From Streptomyces sp. NRRL S-244 (GTDB taxonomy: Bacteria > Actinomycetota > Actinomycetes > Streptomycetales > Streptomycetaceae): a stretch of 64,000 nucleotides of DNA. The DNA lies in the NCBI RefSeq assembly GCF_000717915.1, contig NZ_JOCX01000003.1:411692-475691 (forward strand). The letters run 5' to 3'. The notes below the pieces were generated by a model. The model saw only the letters and a program-made list of their open reading frames with translations, was not told the DNA's origin and searched no databases. The position numbers were made by a program, and so were the translations under genes. How positions within the stretch are numbered: the first letter of the stretch is position 1; each line of letters begins with the position of its first letter. This document shows, one piece after another, positions 43,020 through 52,283 of this stretch.

Positions 43020-44075
43020 TCAGTCGCCGTCGACCACGTCACCCCTCGTGGGGCCGGACCGCCGCAGGTCGGATTCGGTGAGGGGTTCCAGCTCACCGTG
43101 GGTGTCCATCCAGTAGAGGAAGAAGACGGCCGGGGCGACGAGCAGCACGGCGACGAGGCTGACCACCGACAGCCAGACCAGCGTCTGGGAATCGCCCGCG
43201 GCGTCCGCCACCGTCAGGGACGTGGGGATGAGGTAGGGGCGCTGTGCGAGCCCCCAGGCGAAGACGGCCGCGGCCACGATGCCGACGGCGCTGAAGCGGG
43301 CCCAGTGCGTCTGCCCCCGCAGCACGAGCAGTCCCGTGGCCGCGAAGAACACCGCGGACACGATCACGAGGGCGAGCCCCGCACCGTGGGTCAGTCCGTG
43401 CCAGACGTAGGGGGCGTCGCCGTGGGTGACCAGGAGCACGCCCACGGCCAACAGGGCGACCGCGACGAGACCCCCGAGGGCGCGGATCCGGAAATAGCCG
43501 ACCAGGTCGGGCGCGTCGAAGCGCGCGGCGTCGGCGGTCAGGAACACGGCGCCGAGGAGTGCGGTCGCGGCGACGGTGAGCAGCCCGAACAGCAGGGACG
43601 TGGGGTTGGCCCACGCGTCCGCCGAGGCCTCCGTACCCGGCGCGACCCGGCCGGAGGCGACGCCGCCGACGGCCGCCCCGAGGAAGAACGGGGTGAGCAG
43701 GGAGGCGATCGCGAACACGGCCCCGTAGAGGCGCCGCCGGGCGAGCCGACGGCTGGGTTTGCGCAGGGCGAACCCGGCGCCGCGCAGGACCATGCCGAGG
43801 GCGGCCAGCGCCAGGGGGAGCCACATCGCGGTGAACACCGTCTCGAACAGCACGGGGAACCCGGTCCACATGAGGATGAAGACGAAGATCAGCCAGACGT
43901 TGTTGACCTCCCACACGGGCGCCATGGCGTGGTCGATCAGCCATCTGGGGCGTTTGCCGCGCTCGGCTCCGCCGGCCGTCAGGTCCCAGAAGCCCGCCCC
44001 GTAGTCGGTCCCGCCGGCGCAGGCGTACGCGGCCACGGCCAGCAGCATCACGAAAGCGACGAGGTCGGCCATCAC
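43020..44075 (-). CDS. cydB: Cytochrome bd ubiquinol/menaquinol oxidase subunit II
   Basis: The 351-residue membrane protein is subunit II of cytochrome bd. The N-terminal AYACAGGTDYGAGFWDLTAG and WEVNNVWLIFVFILMWTGFP are hallmarks, with about eight helices overall. With CydA it forms a high-affinity quinol oxidase used at low oxygen. The GTG start has GGAGG 6 nt upstream and overlaps the cydA stop by 4 bp; the adjacent ATG (44072) is equally possible. No cydD/cydC assembly genes are seen nearby. Confidence 0.93.
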   Translation of the reverse strand: MMADLVAFVMLLAVAAYACAGGTDYGAGFWDLTAGGAERGKRPRWLIDHAMAPVWEVNNVWLIFVFILMWTGFPVLFETVFTAMWLPLALAALGMVLRGAGFALRKPSRRLARRRLYGAVFAIASLLTPFFLGAAVGGVASGRVAPGTEASADAWANPTSLLFGLLTVAATALLGAVFLTADAARFDAPDLVGYFRIRALGGLVAVALLAVGVLLVTHGDAPYVWHGLTHGAGLALVIVSAVFFAATGLLVLRGQTHWARFSAVGIVAAAVFAWGLAQRPYLIPTSLTVADAAGDSQTLVWLSVVSLVAVLLVAPAVFFLYWMDTHGELEPLTESDLRRSGPTRGDVVDGD

Positions 44076-45556
44076 GTACCGCCTCCCCCGGACGGGGTGG
44101 AGCCGCCGTCTCCCGAGGACGGGACGTCACCGGCCGGGACGGCAGGGCGCGGACCGTAGGGGGTGACCGCCTCGGGTGCTTCCCCCGGCCGCCCGTCCGC
44201 CTGCTCGTCGGCCAGGCGCCAGCGGTCGCGCAGCTTCAGCAGCACCACGAGGAACGCCCCGAAGACGGCCACGTACACCACGACCACCAGCCCGAACATG
44301 ATCCAGAGGGTGGTGGAGCGGGTCGAGGTGACGGCCTCCGCGACGCGCATGTTCTGGTAGACGATCCAGGGCTGGCGCCCCACCTCGGTCGTGATCCAGC
44401 CGCATTCGACGGCGACGACGGAGCCGACGCCGGCGCAGGCCGCGCTGCGGTAGAACCACTTGGAGCGGGGCAGCCGGCGACGGCGCAGCCAGACCAGGCC
44501 GTACCAGAGGGCGAGGAGCAGGAGCAGGCTTCCGATCACGACCATGATGTCGAAGGCCCAGTGGGCGATCGTGGCCTGCGTGGCGTTCGGGCGGTCACTC
44601 GCCGGTACGGAGGTCAGCCCGGTCACCTTGGTGTCCGGGCTGAACCCGGCCAGGATGGAGTCGAGCTGGGGGACCTTGATACCGCCGGAGACCGTGCCGT
44701 CCGGATGGAGCCGGCCGAACAGGTACTCCGGGACGTGGGTGTCGGTTTCCCAGACGATCTCCATCGCCGCGAACTTCACGGGCTGTTTCTGGAACACCTG
44801 CCGGGCGATCGAGTCCCCCAGCATGAACTGCACCGGAGTGGCCACCGCGGCGAGGGTGAAGGGGACCGTGAAGCCGAGCCGGTGGTAGCGGTCCCGGCGG
44901 CCGCGCAGCCACCCGACGGCGTACACGCCCGCGACGACGTAGCCCGCCGTCACCAGCATCGCCACCACGAAGTGCCAGTACTGGGGCCCGAACATCGGGG
45001 TGAAGATGGCCTTCCAGACGTTCACGTCGACCGGGTTGCCCTGGGCGTCGAGCGTGAACCCCTGGGGGGTGTTCATCCACGAGTTGGCGGCCAGGATGCC
45101 GAAGGCCCCCAGGAGCGCCGTGGCCGGCAGCGGCAGCCCGAGCAGGAAGTGGGTGCGGGGCTTCAGCCTGCGCCAGCCGTACAGGTAGATGGCGATGAGC
45201 ACCGCTTCGAGGAAGAACGCCCAGGCCTCGACACCGAACCCGATGCCGAAGACATCCCCCCACTTGCCCATCAGCCCCGGCCAGAGCAGGCCGAACTCGA
45301 ACGACAGCACGGTTCCGGTGACGACGCCGATCGCGAACTGCACCGCCATCACGGCCGACCAGCGCCGGGCCAGCAGCAGGGCCGTGGCGTCGTTCTTGCG
45401 CAGGCCGCGGTAGTGCATGACGAGGGTGATGAGCGGCAGCGCCACTCCCATCGGCACGAGGATGATGTGGGAGGCGAGGGTGAACGCCATGAGCTCCCTG
45501 GCCGGGAGCATTTGGGCGGGGGCGTCCGCCGCCAGCAGATGGAGCGTGGTGTGCAT
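44072..45556 (-). CDS. cydA: Cytochrome bd oxidase subunit I
   Basis: The 494-residue subunit I carries the three hemes. His30 in LASHIILVPMG is a likely heme ligand, GPQYWHFVVAM holds another His, and the signature GWITTEVGRQPWIVYQNMR is present. The Q-loop is short, as in most actinobacterial enzymes. The Pro/Gly-rich C-terminal tail (GDVPSSGDGGSTPSGGGGT) is typical of Streptomyces. AAGGAACGT precedes the ATG. It follows an SDR gene by 39 bp, so the two may be cotranscribed. Confidence 0.94.
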   Translation of the reverse strand: MHTTLHLLAADAPAQMLPARELMAFTLASHIILVPMGVALPLITLVMHYRGLRKNDATALLLARRWSAVMAVQFAIGVVTGTVLSFEFGLLWPGLMGKWGDVFGIGFGVEAWAFFLEAVLIAIYLYGWRRLKPRTHFLLGLPLPATALLGAFGILAANSWMNTPQGFTLDAQGNPVDVNVWKAIFTPMFGPQYWHFVVAMLVTAGYVVAGVYAVGWLRGRRDRYHRLGFTVPFTLAAVATPVQFMLGDSIARQVFQKQPVKFAAMEIVWETDTHVPEYLFGRLHPDGTVSGGIKVPQLDSILAGFSPDTKVTGLTSVPASDRPNATQATIAHWAFDIMVVIGSLLLLLALWYGLVWLRRRRLPRSKWFYRSAACAGVGSVVAVECGWITTEVGRQPWIVYQNMRVAEAVTSTRSTTLWIMFGLVVVVYVAVFGAFLVVLLKLRDRWRLADEQADGRPGEAPEAVTPYGPRPAVPAGDVPSSGDGGSTPSGGGGT

Positions 45557-45595
45557 ACGTTCCTTCGGCGCTCGGGATGACAGGTCGCAGGTCGC

Positions 45596-46435
45596 TCAGC
45601 CGCCGGTGGCGAAGCCGGGGAAGAGGGTCATCCCGCCGTCCACGTAGAGCGTGGTGCCCACGACGTAGTCCATGAGGTCGGAGGCGAGGGCCACGGCCGC
45701 GTGGGCGATGTCCTCGGGGTCGCCGATGCGCACGTACGGGATCAGCTTGAGCAGATCCTCCCGGGCCTGTGGCGTCTCCCACGCGCTCCGGTTGATCGGG
45801 GTCTTGATGGCTCCGGGAGCGATCGCGTTCACCCGGATCTTCCTGGGCGCGAGTTCCTGGGCCAGGGTCGCCATCATCATCTGCACGCCCCCCTTGGAGG
45901 AGGCGTAGTTCACGTGCCCGGCCCAGGGAATGATCTGGTGGACGGAGCTCATGCAGATGATCTTTCCGGCCGCCCGGGACACCTCCGGGACGACGCCGCG
46001 CCGCAGGAACTCCTTCGTCGCCTCCCGCGCGCAGAGGAACTGGCCGGTGAGGTTGACGTCCAGCACCTTCTGCCACTGGGCGAGCGTCATCTCCTCGAAG
46101 GGGGCGTCGCGCTGCAGTCCGGCGTTGGCGACCAGGATGTCGATCGTGCCGAACTCCTGGACCATCCGGTCCATCATGGCCACGACCTGGTCCTCCTGGG
46201 ACACGTCCGCCTCGTACGCGGCGGCGCGCACGCCGAACGAGGCGATCTCCTCGACCACCTTCTCGGCATCTTCCTTGCCCGCCACGTAGTTCACGACCAC
46301 ATCGGCGCCGGCCCGGCCCAGGCCGATGGCCGTGGCCTTTCCGATCCCGCTGTTGGCGCCGGTGACCAGTGCTTTCTGACCTTTGAGCAGGTGGGCGGGG
46401 ATCACTCCCCGCGGTACACCCTCGGTGGAACTCAC
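45596..46435 (-). CDS. Glucose 1-dehydrogenase-like SDR
   Basis: The 279-residue classical SDR has TGANSGIGKATAIGLG (cofactor), NAGLQRD, and the intact catalytic Ser-Tyr-Lys (CMSSVHQIIPWAGHVNYASSK). The C-terminal YVVGTTLYVDGGMTLFP resembles glucose 1-dehydrogenases of Bacillus and Streptomyces. The GTG start has AGGAGG 9 nt upstream. It lies between the GMC oxidoreductase and cydA on one strand. Glucose-to-gluconolactone oxidation is plausible but not proven. Confidence 0.87.
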   Translation of the reverse strand: MSSTEGVPRGVIPAHLLKGQKALVTGANSGIGKATAIGLGRAGADVVVNYVAGKEDAEKVVEEIASFGVRAAAYEADVSQEDQVVAMMDRMVQEFGTIDILVANAGLQRDAPFEEMTLAQWQKVLDVNLTGQFLCAREATKEFLRRGVVPEVSRAAGKIICMSSVHQIIPWAGHVNYASSKGGVQMMMATLAQELAPRKIRVNAIAPGAIKTPINRSAWETPQAREDLLKLIPYVRIGDPEDIAHAAVALASDLMDYVVGTTLYVDGGMTLFPGFATGG

Positions 46436-46594
46436 GATCGACTGCCTCCTCGAATGCCCGGTCCGGTCCGCCGGACCGCGGCCCGGCAGGGCCCGACGCC
46501 ACCAAAGCACCCCTCGGGGGAATCGGCGTCCCGGGCGAGGCGGTCTTGGGCCACGCGGCCGAGCATCGACGCCCGGTCGGAGGAACCTGCGGGG

Positions 46595-48184
46595 TCAGCT
46601 CAGCCGTTCCACCAGGTGGTCGCCCACCCGCAGGGCGTTCGCGATCGCCGTGAGGGACGGATTGACCGCGCCGATGCTCGGGAAGAAGCTCGTGTCGACG
46701 ACGTACAGGTTGTCGAGGTCGTGGGCCTTGCAGTTCACGTCCAGGGCGGAGGTGGCCGGGTCGTCGCCGAACCGTACGGTGCCGGCCTGGTGCGCCGTGG
46801 CGCCGATCGGCATCCCCTTGTGGAGGTAGATGCTGCGCGACAGGAGATGGTGCTCGTGCATCCCCAGACGGCCGAGCATGCCCTGGAGCTTGTGCCGCAG
46901 GCGTTTCAGCCCCTCGATGTTGTTCTTTTCGTCGAGCACGAGACGGATGGTGCCGTCGCCGTCGACGGTGACCCGGTTGTCGGGGAGCGGAAGGTCCTCG
47001 CCGCACAGCCAGAAGTCGACCGCGTGGTGGGCCATGACCTCGAAGGGCATGTCGGGGGTCACGGCGCCCGCCCAGCGCGGCGCCTGCCCGTGGATCTGGT
47101 CGGCGTCCGACTTGCCGAGCATCTGGATGCCGCCCAACGGGTAGTCCCAGTCGTCGGCGCCGAGGTACCAGTCGTGCAGGGCCAGGGTCTTCTGGAACTT
47201 CGTGCCGTTGGGCTCCTTCGAAATGGCCATCAGGGCAAGGTTGTTGTGTCGCATGTAGTGCCGGCCGACCACGCCGGAGCTGTTGGCCAGCCCGCCGGGG
47301 TGGCGGTCGTTTGCCGAGGCCAGGAGCAGCACCGCCGAGTTGACCGCCCCGCAGGCGACGACCACGATGTCCGCGGAATAGGGGGTCTCGACCCCGTCCT
47401 CGCTCCGGGTCACGACCGTGCTGACGCTGCGTCCGGTCGGGTCGGTCTCCAGCCGGACCACCCGGGCATTGGTGATCATCTCGACGTTCGGGTGCCGCAG
47501 GGCGGGCTCCACGCAGATCACCTGGGCGTCCGATTTGGCGCGCACCAGGCAGGGGAAACCGTCCACGCGGTCACAGCGGATGCAGACGCTGGAGCTGGTC
47601 GCCCGCCCGTTCTCGTCCTGGCTCAGGTCGACGCCGATGGGCAGGTGGAACGGGTGCAGGCCCTGCTTCTCCAGGTCGTCGCTCAGCTGCTGGATCCGCG
47701 GCTCGTGTTCGACCGGCGGATAGGCGTACTGGGCGCTGTACGGACCCTCCCACGGGTCCTCCCCGTGGCGTCCGTGCACCTTGTACAGGTGCTCGGCCTC
47801 GGTGTAGTACGGCTCCAGGTCCTCGTACCGGATCGGCCAGGCCGGCGACAGCCCGTCGTGGTGGCGCAGCTCCCCGAAGTCCTCGGGCCGCAGCCGGAAG
47901 AGGGCGGCGCCGTAGAACTTGGTGTTGCCGCCGACGTAGTAGTTGACCTCGGGCGGGAACTCCTCGCCGTTCTTGTCCAGCCAGAACTCCGGGGCACGGT
48001 ACTTGCCCTTCACGAACACCGCGGTGGAGTCCCAGTTGTCCCGCTCGCGGGGGAGGTAGTCACCCCGTTCGAGGATGAGTACCCGCTTTCCGGACGGGGC
48101 GAGCCGGTGGGCGAGCGTACCGCCGCCGGCGCCGGTGCCGATGATGACGACGTCGTAGTGCGGGGTGTCGCCCACGGCGACCAC
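46595..48184 (-). CDS. GMC-family FAD oxidoreductase
   Basis: The 529-residue flavoprotein has the ADP-binding motif VVIIGTGAGGGTLAHRL at the N-terminus, GGNTKFYGAALFRLRPEDF, and the C-terminal active-site segments GATAHQAGTVRFG (His) and VNPSLTAIANALRVGDHL (Asn). It also carries a cysteine cluster (SVCIRCDRVDGFPCLV). GMC enzymes oxidise alcohols, often sugars such as glucose or gluconate. The start is a GTG with AAGGA close upstream; a second in-frame GTG 9 nt downstream is possible. Confidence 0.88.
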   Translation of the reverse strand: MVAVGDTPHYDVVIIGTGAGGGTLAHRLAPSGKRVLILERGDYLPRERDNWDSTAVFVKGKYRAPEFWLDKNGEEFPPEVNYYVGGNTKFYGAALFRLRPEDFGELRHHDGLSPAWPIRYEDLEPYYTEAEHLYKVHGRHGEDPWEGPYSAQYAYPPVEHEPRIQQLSDDLEKQGLHPFHLPIGVDLSQDENGRATSSSVCIRCDRVDGFPCLVRAKSDAQVICVEPALRHPNVEMITNARVVRLETDPTGRSVSTVVTRSEDGVETPYSADIVVVACGAVNSAVLLLASANDRHPGGLANSSGVVGRHYMRHNNLALMAISKEPNGTKFQKTLALHDWYLGADDWDYPLGGIQMLGKSDADQIHGQAPRWAGAVTPDMPFEVMAHHAVDFWLCGEDLPLPDNRVTVDGDGTIRLVLDEKNNIEGLKRLRHKLQGMLGRLGMHEHHLLSRSIYLHKGMPIGATAHQAGTVRFGDDPATSALDVNCKAHDLDNLYVVDTSFFPSIGAVNPSLTAIANALRVGDHLVERLS

Positions 48185-48327
48185 CGTCCTTGCGCTCGCG
48201 GGCCCGCTCTGTCACCGGGTCCTCTCTCTGCGCGCCGCCGAGACACGGCAGCCACCCCACCCCTTCGAACGTATCCCTCCTTCCCGGGTACGGCGACCGC
48301 ACGAAGGCCGTACGAAGCGCCGGGCCG

Positions 48328-49251
48328 TCACAGGACGGCGATCGGGTTGACGGGCGAGCCGGTGGCCGACGGAAGCCTGAGCGGCGCCACCATGCACAGG
48401 AAGGACCACCGGCCCGCGCGGGCGCACGCCCGGGTCAGCTCCTCGAACTGCAGGTAGTCCATCAGGTGCAGCCCTATGGCGTGCACCGCCAGCACGTGCA
48501 CGGGAAAGCCGACGCCGTCCACCGCGCTGGGGGCCGTGTCGTTGTTGCCGTCCGAGCCCAGCGCGGCGACCTGCCGGTCGGCCAGGAACCGTACGGCTTC
48601 GGGATGGAGGCCGGCCCGGGCCCGCGCGGCGTTCCACGCCCCGCGCTCCTCGCGCCGGGGGCGGTGCCCCACCCGTACGAACAGCACGTCCCCCGGCCCG
48701 ACCCGGACCCCCTGGGCCGCCTCCGCCGCCGTGAGGTCGGCGGCGGTCACGTGCTCCCCGGGCTCCAGCCAGGGCACGCCCCGCAGCCGCGGAACGTCCA
48801 GGAGCACGCCACGGCCGACGATGCCGTCCCGGACGACCTCGACGGTGAGCGCACCGGCGCCCTCGGACGTCACGCTGCTCGCCGGCACGCCGTTGTAGAG
48901 CTCGCCGTCGAACAGCACGTGGCACAGCGCGTCGAGGTGGCTGTCCGCGTCCCCGTGCACGTTCATCGCGAACCGGTCGCGTGCGAAGTGCAGCCCGTCG
49001 CCGCCGGTCTCACCGGTCTCACCGGCCGCGGGCGCGATCATCCGGTGGCGTGCCGGGTCGGGATTGTCCGGGCCGGGCAGGGTTTCGATGGGCGCGGCCA
49101 GGGAGACCGTACGTCCGGAGCGGACCTCTGAGGCGGCGGCCACGACCCGCTCGGGCGTCAAGTGGCCGAGCGCACCGCGCCGGTCATCGGGGGCGCGCGG
49201 GCTGCGCTCGCGCAGCTCCTCGTACAGCGCGCGGAAGGCGTCGCCGGTCAT
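48328..49251 (-). CDS. Cyclase/kynurenine-formamidase-family protein
   Basis: The 307-residue protein has the metal-binding cyclase segment NVHGDADSHLDALCHVLFDG, a variant of HxGTHxDxPxH that keeps SHxDxxxH, and later PGDVLFVRVG and LGSDGNNDTAPSAV. Members hydrolyse cyclic or N-formyl substrates. The ATG was used, but a GTG at 49293 overlaps the upstream fusion gene's stop by 4 bp (GTGA) and would add 14 residues; coupling makes it a serious alternative. A lactonase-like role next to gluconate genes is speculation. Confidence 0.8.
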   Translation of the reverse strand: MTGDAFRALYEELRERSPRAPDDRRGALGHLTPERVVAAASEVRSGRTVSLAAPIETLPGPDNPDPARHRMIAPAAGETGETGGDGLHFARDRFAMNVHGDADSHLDALCHVLFDGELYNGVPASSVTSEGAGALTVEVVRDGIVGRGVLLDVPRLRGVPWLEPGEHVTAADLTAAEAAQGVRVGPGDVLFVRVGHRPRREERGAWNAARARAGLHPEAVRFLADRQVAALGSDGNNDTAPSAVDGVGFPVHVLAVHAIGLHLMDYLQFEELTRACARAGRWSFLCMVAPLRLPSATGSPVNPIAVL

Positions 49252-49289
49252 GCGCTGCGGCCTCGACGGCCCTGGCCCGGTGTCCGGGG

Positions 49290-50843
49290 TCACCAGGACC
49301 CCCACGGGGCCAGGACCCACCGGAAGACGTGGCTGTCGCCCGGTTGCAGGACGGTGAGCGCCGTGCCGCTGCGGAAGGCGTCGGCCGGGCAGGACATCGG
49401 CTCGACGGCGACACCGCGCCGGCGCCGCCCGGGCTCCGGCAGCGTGTCCCCGGTGTACACCTGCACGTACCGGATGCCCTCGACGAGGCGTACGTCGATG
49501 CCGTGACGCCCCGACGGGTGCGCGAGCCGCACCGTGCAGTGGCCGGCGGGGTCCCGGTCGAGGCCCGTGTACGCGGTGTCCAGCTGCTCCTCGCCGATGG
49601 GCCGGGCGGTGCGGAAGTCGTAGGCGGTGCCCTCGACCGGCTCCTCGCCGATCGGCAGGCCGTGTGCGTCGGTGCTGAGCCGGCGGCCGGCCGGCACGGT
49701 CAGCAGCGCGGTGTCCACCAGGTCGGTGCCCACGGTCAGATAGGGGTGCTGGCCCACCCCGTAGGGCGCGGCGGTGTCTCCCGGGTTGGTGGAGGTGACG
49801 GTGGTTTCGAGGCCCTCCGGGCCCAGCCGGTACTCGGCGCGGACCTCCAGCCGGTAGGGATATCCCGGCTGCGGGAAGAGGGTGGTGCCCACCGTGACCG
49901 CGTCCTCGCTGCGGGCGAGCAGCCGCCACGGAACCCACCTCAGGAGGCCGTGGATGGCGTTGTCGTTCTCCGGTTCGGTCAGCGGGAGTTGCAGGTCCTC
50001 GGTCCCGAACCGGTAGCGCCCGCCGCCCACCCGGTTCGGCCAGGGCACGAGGAGCTGCCCGCGACCGCCGGTGATCGGCTCGTCGGCGGCGAATCCGTCG
50101 AGGAGCGGCCGCCCGGCCACCTCGTAGTGGCGCAGAGCACCGCCCAACTCGACCACCACCGCCTCGTGCGTGCCGTGGCGCAGCCGCCACTGTTCTCCTG
50201 ATGCCGTGGGGGGCATGTGCGGCTCCTCGGTGTCCGTGCCGGTGGCGGTGGCAGTGGCGGTGTCCGTGCCGGAGCCGGTGCCCGTGCCGGAGCCGGCGCC
50301 GAGCAGTGCGACGACGGCCGTGACCACGGCTTCCGGGGGCTGGTCGACGTCCACGACGCAGGCGTGTTCGTCGGGCTCCGGCTCCTGGAGATCGGCGAAC
50401 TGGCTTTCCAGCAGCTGTGCGGGGAAGAAGTGGCCGTGCCTGGACTGCAGCCGGGACCGGATGAGTTGCCGTGAGCCGTGCAGGTGCACCAGCCGTACTT
50501 CGGGCCGTCCCGCGGCCAGTTGGTCCCGGTAGGCGCGCTTGAGCGCGGAGCAGGCGATGACGGCGGGATCCCGCGCTGCGATCCGCCGGTCGATCCATGC
50601 CGCGACCGCAGCCAGCCATGGGCGTCTGTCCTCGTCGGACAGGGCCTCGCCGGCCGCCATCCGGGCCCGGTTCGCCGGTGTGTGGAAATCGTCCGCGTCC
50701 TGGTAGGCCCAGCCGAGCCGGTCGGCCAGCAGCAGGCCCACCGTGGACTTCCCCGACCCCGCCACGCCGGTCACGAGCACCACGGACGCGGGCGCTCCCG
50801 CCGCGCTGGCTTGCGGCTCGGCCCTCGCGTGGTGACGCGCCAT
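49290..50843 (-). CDS. Gluconokinase / aldose 1-epimerase (mutarotase) fusion
   Basis: This is one 517-residue frame. Residues ~20-185 are a GntK-type gluconokinase: VLVTGVAGSGKST P-loop, DADDFHTPANRARMAAGEAL, ACSALKRAYRDQL. A Gly/Thr/Ala linker (~188-207) follows. Residues ~210-517 are a complete mutarotase: LVPWPNRVGGGRYRF, VGQHPYLTVG with the catalytic His, and VAVEPMSCPADAF with the Glu. At 50216 an in-frame ATG has GAGGAG 6 nt upstream, so the mutarotase could also be made separately. It would phosphorylate gluconate and equilibrate sugar anomers. It shares a coupled operon with the cyclase gene. Confidence 0.85.
   Translation of the reverse strand: MARHHARAEPQASAAGAPASVVLVTGVAGSGKSTVGLLLADRLGWAYQDADDFHTPANRARMAAGEALSDEDRRPWLAAVAAWIDRRIAARDPAVIACSALKRAYRDQLAAGRPEVRLVHLHGSRQLIRSRLQSRHGHFFPAQLLESQFADLQEPEPDEHACVVDVDQPPEAVVTAVVALLGAGSGTGTGSGTDTATATATGTDTEEPHMPPTASGEQWRLRHGTHEAVVVELGGALRHYEVAGRPLLDGFAADEPITGGRGQLLVPWPNRVGGGRYRFGTEDLQLPLTEPENDNAIHGLLRWVPWRLLARSEDAVTVGTTLFPQPGYPYRLEVRAEYRLGPEGLETTVTSTNPGDTAAPYGVGQHPYLTVGTDLVDTALLTVPAGRRLSTDAHGLPIGEEPVEGTAYDFRTARPIGEEQLDTAYTGLDRDPAGHCTVRLAHPSGRHGIDVRLVEGIRYVQVYTGDTLPEPGRRRRGVAVEPMSCPADAFRSGTALTVLQPGDSHVFRWVLAPWGSW
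50230..50299. repeat. Low-complexity hexamer-like repeats encoding the fusion linker
   Basis: Imperfect repeats of GTGCCGGAGCC / GTGGCGGTG type encode the Gly/Ser/Thr and Ala/Thr linker (GTGSGTDTATATATGTDT) between the kinase and epimerase domains. Repeat slippage here could have joined two formerly separate genes. Confidence 0.7.
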
Positions 50844-50860
50844 ACGGCCTCCTTCGCGCA

Positions 50861-52249
50861 CTACGAACGGACCCGTCCGGCGGTCGGCGGCTCCGCGGGC
50901 GCGGCCGCGGGCACACCCGGACCGCGCGGCAGCAACTGGGTCGTCACGAAGGCCACGACGGCCGCCAGGATCACCACGGGGGTCATGGCGACGCTGCCGA
51001 GCACGAGGACGACGAGCACGATGCTGCTCACCGGCAGCCGCAAGGCACTGGTCGTCGCGGCCGCCATGCCCGCGCCCATGGCCGGTACGACCCCCAGGCC
51101 CGGCAGGGGCGCGAGCAGCACACCCACCACGGCACCCAGGAACAGCGACGGGAACACGGGGCCGCCCCGCAGACTGCCCAGGCACAGGGCATAGGCGGCG
51201 CTGGTGCAGAGCAGCACCGCGATCAGGGCCCCGACCCCCCATTGGTGCGGATCGGCGGCCAGCTCGCCCAGCGTGTGCTGGCCGGAGGACGCCACGTCCG
51301 CGGGCGACCGGCCGGTGGTGAGCGCGTACACGGCGGAGCAGACGCCGGCTGCCAGGGCGCACAGGGTGGTACGGGCGACGGTGTGCTTCGCGACGAACCG
51401 CGCGGTCAGCCGCCCGCCTTCCATGATCAGATGGACGAGGACGCCGATGGCCACGGCCATCAGCACCGCCCAGAGCACGTCCCCGACATCGAACTGGGGC
51501 AAGGGCACGCCCAACTTCACGGAGAGGGTGGGCGCCTCGAAACCGGTCCAGCGGCCGATGCCGGTGAACACGAGTGCGCCCACTCCGCTCGACAGCAGCG
51601 CGGGCAACATGACCGCGAAGAGCTGTGGCCCGCCCACCCCGGCCACCTCGATGAGGATCACCGCCGCGACCAGCGGGCTCCCGAAGATCACCGCGACCGC
51701 CGCCGCCGCCCCCGCCGCGCCCAGGAGCGCCGTGCTCTGGGGGGTCGCCGGCACCCGCGCCAGATCCCTGAAGAGCAGGGCCAAACCGCCGCCGAGGGCG
51801 ATCAACGGGGCCTCCGGACCGAGCGTGGCGCCCAGGGGAAGGCTGAGCAGCGCGGCGAGGATCACGCCGGGCAGGGCTCCGGGCGAGATGCCGCCCGTGT
51901 GGAGTCCCGAGGCGGGGACGTGGCCGCCCGTGCCGGGCAGACGGGTGACCACGAGCCCGACGGTCGTACCGGCCACGAGCAGCAACGGCAACGGCCACCA
52001 CCACGGCGGGACGCTCCACCCCAGAGCCTGCGGCAAGCCGCCCCACATCAGGTGCTCCAGCTCGTGGAGTGCGACCAGGAACCAGAACGCGACCAGCGAC
52101 ACCGGAATACCGATCAGGGCGCAGAACACGAGCGCCTTGAAGTAGCCGGGACTGCGCAGCAGTTCACCCAGCCGGTCCGCCTCTTCGGGCTGTGTCGCCG
52201 CGGAAGGCCCTGCCGGGGCCGGGGCCGGGCGTGGATCCGACGCCGTCAT
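50861..52249 (-). CDS. ClC-family chloride channel/transporter
   Basis: The 462-residue membrane protein has the ClC architecture of about 18 short helices. The selectivity-filter segments are modified: ASGLHTGG at the GSGIP position, LGPEAPLIALGGG at GREGP, and RGGPVFPSLFLGAVVG at GxFxP. The glutamate in GPEAP fits the gating/proton glutamate. Whether it is a channel or a Cl-/H+ exchanger is not clear. It lies 17 bp from the fusion gene on the same strand and 35 bp from the SHOCT gene. Confidence 0.85.
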   Translation of the reverse strand: MTASDPRPAPAPAGPSAATQPEEADRLGELLRSPGYFKALVFCALIGIPVSLVAFWFLVALHELEHLMWGGLPQALGWSVPPWWWPLPLLLVAGTTVGLVVTRLPGTGGHVPASGLHTGGISPGALPGVILAALLSLPLGATLGPEAPLIALGGGLALLFRDLARVPATPQSTALLGAAGAAAAVAVIFGSPLVAAVILIEVAGVGGPQLFAVMLPALLSSGVGALVFTGIGRWTGFEAPTLSVKLGVPLPQFDVGDVLWAVLMAVAIGVLVHLIMEGGRLTARFVAKHTVARTTLCALAAGVCSAVYALTTGRSPADVASSGQHTLGELAADPHQWGVGALIAVLLCTSAAYALCLGSLRGGPVFPSLFLGAVVGVLLAPLPGLGVVPAMGAGMAAATTSALRLPVSSIVLVVLVLGSVAMTPVVILAAVVAFVTTQLLPRGPGVPAAAPAEPPTAGRVRS

Positions 52250-52283
52250 GGGGTGTGTCCCGTCTCGGGTCCGGACGTCCGCG

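Noticed and set aside
41391..44159. A 922-residue plus-strand open frame
   Set aside because: It is antisense to the antiporter and cydB genes, both of which have clear family motifs; its composition (His/Gln/Asp/Gly-rich) is typical of antisense frames.
48284..48330. GGGTAC as a sigma-B-type -10 element
   Set aside because: It points rightward, where no gene starts on the plus strand, and no GTTT -35 is at the right distance.
49290..52046. A longer start for the gluconokinase fusion (918 residues)
   Set aside because: The extra part is antisense-like Arg/Pro-rich sequence overlapping the ClC gene; the P-loop begins about 25 residues after the ATG at 50843.
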